From assembly GCA_005882895.1 (NCBI GenBank), contig VBBD01000012.1, positions 1 through 50,281 on the forward strand: DNA of 50,281 nucleotides. Direction: 5' to 3'. Of the stretch, positions 44,682 through 50,281 are shown piece by piece. The notes below the pieces were generated by a model. The model saw only the letters and a list, made by a program, of their open reading frames with translations, did not search any database and was not told the DNA's origin. The number at the start of each line of letters is the position of its first letter. The stretch's first letter is position 1. The position numbers were made by a program, and so were the translations under genes. This DNA is from Candidatus Bathyarchaeota archaeon (GTDB lineage Archaea; Thermoproteota; Bathyarchaeia; 40CM-2-53-6).

Positions 44682-44828
44682 CGCCCAGGGCGGGATTCGA
44701 ACCCGCAACGCGCTCGAGAACTTCTCGAGTGTCGCACGGGTGACAGCCGTGCATACTCTCGGCCGGCTCCCGCGAGCCGCGGACCGGGCTATACTACCTC
44801 TACGCACTCCATATTCCAGGAATAGGGC
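44682..44828 (-). tRNA. tRNA-Asp(GUC) with three introns, none at 37/38
   Basis: The spliced RNA is 75 nt: acceptor GCCCAGG/CCTGGGC, TA, D-arm GTAT..GTAT with loop AGCCCGGTCCA, anticodon arm CACGG CTGTCAC CCGTG, variable CGAC, T-arm GCGGG TTCGAAT CCCGC, discriminator G, and CCA encoded (44681-44679). Introns are 44824-44800 (25 nt, position 4/5), 44780-44758 (23 nt, D-loop before A21) and 44730-44707 (24 nt, 48/49). Central helices are GCGC:GCGT, CGGT:GCCG and TGCG:CGCG with 3-nt bulges, and inner stems are 5-6 bp. The lengths sum exactly (147 minus 72). Confidence 0.9.
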
Positions 44829-44942
44829 GCGAGCCCGGCATACTTGTCCTGGGCAAAGCTATCCCGGAAAAGCTGGCAAGCTTAAACCTTCCCAAAGAAA
44901 CGGAGAAGGACGGTCGATGATTACTATCAGACAACGAACGCG

Positions 44943-44966
44943 GTTTCAACAAGGATAACTTGAAAC
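44943..44966. promoter_or_regulatory. inverted repeat GTTTCAA-N10-TTGAAAC
   Basis: A perfect 7-bp dyad lies 30 bp upstream of the 44996 membrane-protein start. The half-site matches the core of the tandem array on the other side of tRNA-Asp. It may be an operator for the same DNA-binding protein. Confidence 0.45.
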
Positions 44967-44995
44967 AACAACCCATCGCCGAAAGGTAACAGACA

Positions 44996-45385
44996 ATGGC
45001 AAATCCTATGATCCCAAGCATCGGAATCGGCACCACTCTAGTCTCGTTCATAATACTCTTCATAATCTATCTCTTAGTAATGGGCTTCGTACTCTGGCTA
45101 GCAGGAGAAATTGTGGTTGGCCGAAAGGTCACCTTCGGCGAAGCCATAGCCGTCGCCGGCACGGGAACTTTCCTAGTGGGGGCCGTCATTGTCTTTGTTC
45201 AGGGACTACTTGGTCTGCTCATCGGACTGCTAATCTTCCTCCTGCTTGTTAAGCACTACTTCAAGACTGGCTGGCTCGGAGCCGTCGGCGTGGCCATAAT
45301 GGCAATAGTCGTGCTCGTGGTTCTCACATTCATTCTAGGCGCCTTGCTGGTCGGTGCGCTCTTCGGGTTCCCGAAGATCTTCTAG
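44996..45385 (+). CDS. hypothetical four-helix membrane protein
   Basis: This 129-aa, very hydrophobic protein has helices at about 13-38, 46-82, 90-110 and 105-125, with few polar residues (GEIVVGRKVTFGEA loop). ATG 44996 lies a short distance after an inverted repeat. No family is recognised. The 228 bp after it hold a 77-codon frame that I do not consider a gene. Confidence 0.68.
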   Translation: MANPMIPSIGIGTTLVSFIILFIIYLLVMGFVLWLAGEIVVGRKVTFGEAIAVAGTGTFLVGAVIVFVQGLLGLLIGLLIFLLLVKHYFKTGWLGAVGVAIMAIVVLVVLTFILGALLVGALFGFPKIF

Positions 45386-45613
45386 ATTAGACCTGGCTCA
45401 GAGACGCGTCTGGGATATGTTGAAAAATGGAAAAGGCTGGTTCGGAGCCCCTTCTGTGGATATTTGGGAAACTTACGCCCCGGCAGGCTTAGGGCTACGC
45501 TTCCTCTTCTTTCTTATCTTCCTGCTCGGAAGAACAGCCACAAGTGTCGCACATGGCTATAGGAATCCCTGCTCTTGGCCGATTTAAACACTACATTGAA
45601 CCGATTCGAGAAC

Positions 45614-46312
45614 TTAGGCGCTGTTGGTTCTCAACCAATTATCAAGAGTCTCTAGCGCTTCATCGTAGGTCTTGACCAGGGCATCCTTGCCTTGGTGGGT
45701 GTTGAAGCTGTGGTCACCTCCCTCTATCCAGTGAATCTCAGCCTTGTCACCTAATTTCGACACAACTCCTTCGAGAAGTTCCCTTTTCGCGAATTGGTCT
45801 TTGGTCCCGGAAAGAAAGAGCATCGGCCTCTCGATGCGATAGAGGTGCTCATCCCTAAGTATTTCCGGCTGACCCGGTCTGTGCAAAGGATAGCCTAGAA
45901 AGAACAAACCCTCGACATTCACTCCGGATGCGACGACCTGGGAGGCAATACGGCCTCCCATTGACTTTCCTCCTATGAATATCCGCTTTGGCTGGTATCT
46001 ACTCGCCTTGACCTCTTCGATAACCTGTCTATAGCTGGCTTCCAGGACCTCTCTCTTGTCCGGAATCTTTCGTCGAGCTTCCATGTACGGAAAGTTGAAC
46101 TTCACGGTGAGGTATCCCTTCTCGGCCAGGCCTTTGTGAAAATACGTGATAAACGGCGAGTACATTGGTCCGCCCGCACCGTGCGCGATGATCAGGCAAG
46201 TCTGACCTTTTGCGGGGTTGGAATTTGTAGCATAGACGATTCCGAAATGACCGCCCTTGGACGAAGCAATTTTTGATTGCTCGATTTCGAGCCGATTTTC
46301 TAGTTCTGTCAA
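45614..46312 (-). CDS. alpha/beta hydrolase of the KANL3/Tex30 type
   Basis: This 232-aa hydrolase has oxyanion loop IIAHGAGGPM, nucleophile elbow GGKSMGGR (Ser near 118), acid in GTKDQFA and catalytic His in GGDHSF. The short lid and motif order match the KANL3/Tex30/dienelactone-hydrolase group. Substrate unknown. ATG 46312 overlaps or abuts the upstream cupin region (23 bp gap), so the pair is probably co-transcribed. Confidence 0.87.
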   Translation of the reverse strand: MTELENRLEIEQSKIASSKGGHFGIVYATNSNPAKGQTCLIIAHGAGGPMYSPFITYFHKGLAEKGYLTVKFNFPYMEARRKIPDKREVLEASYRQVIEEVKASRYQPKRIFIGGKSMGGRIASQVVASGVNVEGLFFLGYPLHRPGQPEILRDEHLYRIERPMLFLSGTKDQFAKRELLEGVVSKLGDKAEIHWIEGGDHSFNTHQGKDALVKTYDEALETLDNWLRTNSA

Positions 46313-46334
46313 GGATATGGCGGGCTCGCGTGGA

Positions 46335-46658
46335 CTAGAGATCTGGGTTCCCTACGAAGATGGCTAGATATCGTAGTGGCTCGAATCCTTCTCGAATGGA
46401 GCTGTGCACACTTCCCGGTGGTATCACAAGCATTGTTCCCGGTTTGACTTTGATCTCCTTCTCGCCGACGCGTGCCGATCCTCTGCCCTCGATGTAGAAG
46501 ATTGTCTCTTCGACGTCGTGCGTGTGAGGGGTAACGATTCCGGTGAGTTCTACATATCTCATTGCGAGCTGGTGACCCGGTTCGGCCTTTGACAGATACC
46601 AACGTCTGAAGTCGCCCACCCTTTCGGGAACAACTTCGGAAAGATGCTTGACTATCAT
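46335..46658 (-). CDS. single-domain cupin
   Basis: This 107-aa cupin has motif 1 TPHTHDVEETIFYIEGRG and motif 2 PGTMLVIPPGSVHSS, giving a three-His/one-Glu metal site. Such cupins are isomerases, dioxygenases or sugar-binding proteins, and no specific reaction can be assigned. ATG 46658. It lies upstream of the hydrolase gene and is divergent from the M3 peptidase gene. Confidence 0.88.
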   Translation of the reverse strand: MIVKHLSEVVPERVGDFRRWYLSKAEPGHQLAMRYVELTGIVTPHTHDVEETIFYIEGRGSARVGEKEIKVKPGTMLVIPPGSVHSSIREGFEPLRYLAIFVGNPDL

Positions 46659-46813
46659 CGAGAATGCACCAGTTACCGTACAATTTCTCAGGGTTTAAAA
46701 TTGCCTGCTGTCACGAAGAATTCGACCCAGCATCATCTTAGGCCGTTCATCCGTAACGGGAAAAACTATGTTAACCCAGGCGCGAAACCCACGACCAAGG
46801 ATAAAAGAGAACA

Positions 46814-48544
46814 TTGTCCTTCGACTATTCCCGTCTTCCCCGTGAGTATCCTCGCCAGTTTCTTCCCTCCAAGATAGACCTCACAGACCTGACCAGACTG
46901 AAGGAGTTATTTCGTAGTCTGCAGAATCGTACGGTTCATTCAGCGGCTGACCTTGAAAAATGGCTCAAGGACGAGTCCGAACTTGCATCGGCTTTGGCAG
47001 AAGAACAATCCATTCGATACGCGAGAATGACATGTCAAACAGATGACCCTGCCCGAGAGAAAGACTACCTGTTCTATATCGAAAACATTGAGCCTGAAGC
47101 AAAAATCGGATTCTCCCAGCTGGACCGCAAATATCTTGGCACCCCCGCGCGGAAGGGCCTTCCACTTGAGAGGTATTTTGTGCTCGACAGGAAGAGGGAG
47201 AACAACGTCGCTCTCTTTCGAGAGGCAAATGTTGAGCTCGAAAAAGAAGAGACGAAGCTCGCGCAATCGTTTCAGAAGACCACCGGAGCGATGACAGTCC
47301 TCTACGACGGCCAGGAGAGAACAATGCAACAGATGGGACGGTTCCTAGAGGAGCCCGACCGCAACATTCGAGAGAAAACATGGCTGCTCTCCGAATCGCG
47401 CAGGCAAAGGGACAGAGACACGTTGAACCAGGTCTACGACCAGTTAATTGCTCTGCGCCAGAGAATCGCGGAAAACGCCGGCTTTGATAATTACAGAGAC
47501 TACATCTTCCGGAAGAAAGAACGGTTCGACTACACAACGGAAGACTGCTTCAGTTACCACGAGGCCATCGAAAAGTATATCGTCCCGCTGATGCATGAAC
47601 TCGACCGGGAACGAAGCCGCGGATTGAAAGTTGAACCCCTGCGTCCATGGGACCTAGCCGTGGACCCCAAGGGCCGTCCCGCGCTTCGCCCGTTCAAAAC
47701 CTCATCCGAGCTGATACAGGGATGCGTCAAGGTGTTTGACAAGGTCAACCCTGAGTTCGCAGCAGAACTCAGAAGGATGACAAGCCTAGACCTCCTAGAC
47801 CTTGACAGCAGGAAAGGAAAGGCTCCCGGAGGATACAACATGGAACTTTCAGAGATCCGGCTACCTTTTGTATTCATGAACGCGGTCGGGCGCGACGGCG
47901 ACGTGTGGACACTACTACATGAGTCAGGACACGCATTTCACGTCTTTGCAATGAGAGACAAAGGATTCCCCTACCAATACAGAAGCGAGAACGTACCATT
48001 AGAAATTGCAGAAGTAGCCTCTCAAGCCATGGAGATAATTGGAGGAGAGCATCTCGAAGGAACATTCTACAGCAAGGAAGATGCTGTCCGCTCCAAACGA
48101 GAACACTTAGCATCGATCGTCAAGCTGCTTGCATGGATCGCAACGATCGACGCCTTCCAACATTGGATCTACACCAACCCGAATCACACTCGGGAAGATC
48201 GACAAGACCAATGGGTCAAGCTCAGGAAAAGATTTGGCGGAGCAGAAAGCTGGAGCGGATACGAGGAATTCCTCCAATCCCAATGGCAACGACAACTACA
48301 CCTCTTCGAAGTACCCTTCTACTACATTGAGTACGGAATCGCGTTCATGGGGGCGTTAGGTCTTTGGACACTATATCGTAAAGACCCAAGAGCAGCAATT
48401 TCCGCGTACCAGCGGGCCCTAGCCCTAGGCGGGTCGAAGCCCTTACCTGAATTATTCAAGACCGCCGAGTTGCCGTTTGATTTCGGACCCAGGACAATTG
48501 AACCATATGCCAAAGAACTGCGCGACGCCCTGGTGCAACGCTGA
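46814..48544 (+). CDS. M3-family oligoendopeptidase (PepF-like)
   Basis: This 576-aa zinc peptidase has the motif LLHESGHAFH near residue 370 (two His and Glu) and the third ligand Glu in the following helix (EIAEVASQAMEII). The large helical N-terminal domain and length match PepF/oligoendopeptidase F, which degrades oligopeptides in the cytosol. TTG 46814 opens the frame; a TATA-like ATAAAAG lies only about 10 bp upstream, so the start may be slightly later or the promoter further back. Confidence 0.92.
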   Translation: MSFDYSRLPREYPRQFLPSKIDLTDLTRLKELFRSLQNRTVHSAADLEKWLKDESELASALAEEQSIRYARMTCQTDDPAREKDYLFYIENIEPEAKIGFSQLDRKYLGTPARKGLPLERYFVLDRKRENNVALFREANVELEKEETKLAQSFQKTTGAMTVLYDGQERTMQQMGRFLEEPDRNIREKTWLLSESRRQRDRDTLNQVYDQLIALRQRIAENAGFDNYRDYIFRKKERFDYTTEDCFSYHEAIEKYIVPLMHELDRERSRGLKVEPLRPWDLAVDPKGRPALRPFKTSSELIQGCVKVFDKVNPEFAAELRRMTSLDLLDLDSRKGKAPGGYNMELSEIRLPFVFMNAVGRDGDVWTLLHESGHAFHVFAMRDKGFPYQYRSENVPLEIAEVASQAMEIIGGEHLEGTFYSKEDAVRSKREHLASIVKLLAWIATIDAFQHWIYTNPNHTREDRQDQWVKLRKRFGGAESWSGYEEFLQSQWQRQLHLFEVPFYYIEYGIAFMGALGLWTLYRKDPRAAISAYQRALALGGSKPLPELFKTAELPFDFGPRTIEPYAKELRDALVQR

Positions 48545-48626
48545 CACGATTCATCAGTCAATAGCTAGGTGGCCACTTGGATACTTCAAACAGAACGGGG
48601 ACGCTATAGGAAAGCCTCTGTAGGCA

Positions 48627-49289
48627 ATGCTTCCACCCATCGTTCAACCCCTGGCGATAACCCTCGACGACATCGATCTGAGTCTGATCTCAGCACTAAT
48701 CGGACTCGCAGTTACGCTTCCGGTAACGTATCTGATAGTCGACCGAGTGGTGGCGAGGCGTGACAGGAAGAAGCTCGAACCTGTTGAGAAGCTAGCAAAG
48801 GAGAGATTGCGATCCAAGCTCGGCGTGGGTTTCCTCACCACCTTCCTCATCACGTTGGTAATCGACGTGACATCCGCTGTGGGGGAAAAGAGGGAGTTGT
48901 CGAAGGATGTCATCTCTCTTCACATAGAGAAGTTGAAGGGAGCCCAGTCAGACCTAGAAATGCTACTGGGTGTCTACAACAATGTTCTAGATGTTAGAAC
49001 CACCCATCTTACAAGCAGCATAATCTTGTTCATCGAACACTTGCAGGAGGACTTTGAGTACCTCTCACAAATCTTTCCCAAACCACCCACTAGGGTCCAC
49101 GCGTCTCACATAGAGGATATCATACTCAAAACTGTGAAACTGACGAAAGAAGAACTTGAGGTCCTAGGCACGGATAGCGTCCAGATTCGGGCTCTTGAAG
49201 AATGGTTGACTGATTATACAAGAAACCGAGTTGCACCGTCGGAACCTCGAGAGATGGTAGAAGTCAGTGGGAAACACCAAATCGGATGA
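48627..49289 (+). CDS. hypothetical membrane-anchored coiled-coil protein
   Basis: This 220-aa protein has one or two hydrophobic segments near the N-terminus (about 18-42 and 68-84). A long helical, charged part follows (KLKGAQSDLEMLLG, EHLQEDFEYLSQI). ATG 48627. Its stop overlaps the Rieske gene start (ATGA, 4 bp), so the two are coupled. Function unknown; it may anchor or partner the Rieske protein. Confidence 0.65.
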   Translation: MLPPIVQPLAITLDDIDLSLISALIGLAVTLPVTYLIVDRVVARRDRKKLEPVEKLAKERLRSKLGVGFLTTFLITLVIDVTSAVGEKRELSKDVISLHIEKLKGAQSDLEMLLGVYNNVLDVRTTHLTSSIILFIEHLQEDFEYLSQIFPKPPTRVHASHIEDIILKTVKLTKEELEVLGTDSVQIRALEEWLTDYTRNRVAPSEPREMVEVSGKHQIG

Positions 49290-49618
49290 AACGGAGAACG
49301 GGTCACAGGTTGACTAGGTTCGTAAAAGTCGCAGAAAAGAGCGACCTCAGAGAGGGATTTAGCAAAGTTGTAAGTGTCGAAGGAAGAAGCATAGCTCTAT
49401 TTCGAGTCAAAGATGAATATTTCGCTTTGGCGAACGTCTGTCTACATCGTGGCGGGCCCCTAGGGGAAGGGAATCTTAGCGGCTCAGTCGTCACTTGCCC
49501 ATGGCATGGGTGGAAGTTTGACGTTCGTACAGGCTCTTTCACAGTTATTCCAACAATGAAAGTCACAGCATACAAAGTCAGAGAACAGGACGGTTCCGTA
49601 ATGGTTGAAATTCCCTAG
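49286..49618 (+). CDS. Rieske-type [2Fe-2S] ferredoxin
   Basis: This 110-aa Rieske domain has both ligand boxes: CLHRGG (about residue 52) and CPWHGW (about 71). It has no membrane helix or catalytic domain, so it is a soluble electron carrier of the dioxygenase-ferredoxin or NirD type. ATG 49286 overlaps the upstream gene by 4 bp. The partner oxidase is not in the window. Confidence 0.92.
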   Translation: MKRRTGHRLTRFVKVAEKSDLREGFSKVVSVEGRSIALFRVKDEYFALANVCLHRGGPLGEGNLSGSVVTCPWHGWKFDVRTGSFTVIPTMKVTAYKVREQDGSVMVEIP

Positions 49619-49721
49619 GCAGAGAGAATCGCATCTAGTTCCCGGGCAAGCTCCGAGGCTTCCAATCCCTTCTGCTCGCCCTAGCTAGGCTAGTGAACCC
49701 TATTTCGGCTTCGACCAATCG

Positions 49722-49749
49722 TCTCTATATAAGGAACCTCCTTTTAAAG
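49722..49749 (+). promoter_or_regulatory. promoter of the TBP gene
   Basis: Two archaeal TATA-like boxes, CTATATAAGG (about 49723-49732) and CTTTTAAAGG (49741-49750), precede the TBP start by about 60 and 45 bp. The second includes a near-palindromic TTTTAAA. TBP binding to its own promoter is a possibility. Confidence 0.5.
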
Positions 49750-49790
49750 GGGGACAACTTTGGGCTCCAAAATAAGAGTGTTGACGTGGT

Positions 49791-50281
49791 TTGTCGGATA
49801 AGAACAGGGCTTTCATCAACATTGAGAATGTAGTTGCTTCGGCAACGCTGAAGCAGAGGATAGACCTCAACGCAATAGTCAGGGTCTTCCCTGGAGTCGA
49901 ATACCGCCCGGAACAATTTCCAGGTTTAGTTTATCGACTTAAGAAACCGAAGACCGCGACCTTGATCTTCAGCTCTGGAAAAATGGTTTGCACCGGCGCC
50001 AAGTCTGAGCGGCAGGCTCGCCAGGCAGTTTTGAAAGTGGTTGACGAACTGAAGAGAGATGGAATCGTGATCCTTGGCAGGCCCGAAATAATGATACAAA
50101 ACATTGTCGCATCATGTGGACTAGGAGGCCATATTGACCTCGAGAAGGCGGTTTACGGTTTGAAGAAGACCATGTATGAACCCGAACAATTTCCAGGCCT
50201 CATCTACAGAATGGACGAGCCCAAGGTAGTCATCCTCGTCTTCGCGAGCGGCAAGCTAGTTTGCACTGGAGCGAAGAAAGA
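49791..50281 (+). CDS. tbp: TATA-box-binding protein, 3' end cut by the window
   Basis: This general transcription factor has two imperfect repeats. The first covers INIENVVASATLKQRIDL to VCTGAKSE, the second IQNIVASCGLGGHIDLEK to VCTGAKK. Both contain the DNA-contacting Val/Phe strands and the EQFPGL stirrup. 163 codons are present, and the family length is about 180-190, so only the end is missing. A stop lies in frame at 49782, leaving TTG 49791 as the start. Confidence 0.95.
   Translation, partial: MSDKNRAFINIENVVASATLKQRIDLNAIVRVFPGVEYRPEQFPGLVYRLKKPKTATLIFSSGKMVCTGAKSERQARQAVLKVVDELKRDGIVILGRPEIMIQNIVASCGLGGHIDLEKAVYGLKKTMYEPEQFPGLIYRMDEPKVVILVFASGKLVCTGAKK

Noticed and set aside
44848-44854. 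GCCCAGG (minus strand) as the 5' end of tRNA-Asp
   Set aside because: It is a perfect complement of the 3' acceptor strand, but no bulge-helix-bulge joins it to T8. GCCC at 44828 with a 25-nt intron gives an excellent motif and the correct length.
44638-44958. 106-codon plus-strand frame
   Set aside because: It runs across the whole tRNA-Asp gene on the opposite strand and has no domain.
45354-45587. 77-codon plus-strand frame after the four-helix protein
   Set aside because: It overlaps the end of the real gene, has no start signal, and its composition is unlike the neighbouring genes.

Overview
This window is archaeal and most likely from a member of the Thermoproteota (TACK), probably a heterotrophic relative of the Nitrososphaeria/Thaumarchaeota. 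The supporting genes are a TATA-binding protein, a group II chaperonin, two aIF1/SUI1 proteins, a tRNA-splicing endonuclease subunit, NreA, a two-subunit 2-oxoacid:ferredoxin oxidoreductase, a GfcR-type PRTase regulator, a stand-alone Lrp ligand-domain protein, several blue-copper proteins, and TATA boxes about 27 bp upstream of leaderless starts. The lineage below phylum is inference. There is no CRISPR array, insertion sequence or rRNA.

Layout. 1-4.3 kb: two tandem MFS transporters, a CoA-binding protein, a TRIC/UPF0126 channel and the first aIF1-like gene. 4.5-14.4 kb: zinc-ribbon protein, radical SAM enzyme, NreA, cobalamin adenosyltransferase with a HIT hydrolase, a cytosolic HtrA protease, a winged-helix protein, a Tag-like glycosylase and a frameshifted ECF-S-like membrane protein. 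14.4-17.6 kb: oxoacid:ferredoxin oxidoreductase operon led by a tiny Cys-rich protein. 17.6-25.6 kb: envelope and redox region with a signal-peptide protein, three cupredoxins, a Tat-exported gluconate-dehydrogenase subunit 3, a GMC oxidoreductase, a nucleotidyltransferase-like protein and a chaperonin that has lost ATPase residues. 25.7-38 kb: second aIF1, a zincin-like protein, DoxX, HMG-CoA synthase, PLD, a broken SDR, a cation/proton antiporter, tRNA-Arg, RAM-domain protein, thioredoxin-like protein, GNAT, AlkA-like glycosylase, Dcd-like protein and GfcR. 38-50.3 kb: MtnA, a tRNA-endonuclease subunit, HisRS, three intron-containing tRNA genes, a KANL3/Tex30-like hydrolase, cupin, M3 peptidase, Rieske ferredoxin, and TBP running off the end.

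The most striking content is RNA. A tRNA-Tyr gene (43735-43940, minus) can be read as carrying four introns, at 30/31, 37/38, 53/54 and 59/60. Each has a bulge-helix-bulge, and removing them gives a perfect 74-nt cloverleaf. A tRNA-Asp gene (44682-44828, minus) carries three introns, all at non-canonical positions (4/5, D-loop, 48/49). A third tRNA (42285-42391) has about 32 extra nucleotides. The same neighbourhood encodes an EndA-fold protein that lacks the catalytic Tyr and His. This fits a heteromeric splicing endonuclease of relaxed specificity. Between the Tyr and Asp genes lies a quasi-periodic array of about 13 degenerate TTTCA-containing units, roughly 12.5 bp apart.

A second system is regulatory. 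A module of about 70 bp (inverted repeats at fixed distance from a TTTATAAT TATA box) is shared by the leaderless promoters of doxX and the winged-helix gene, 14 kb apart. A third is bioenergetic: a Tat-exported GMC dehydrogenase lies beside blue-copper proteins and has no cytochrome c subunit.
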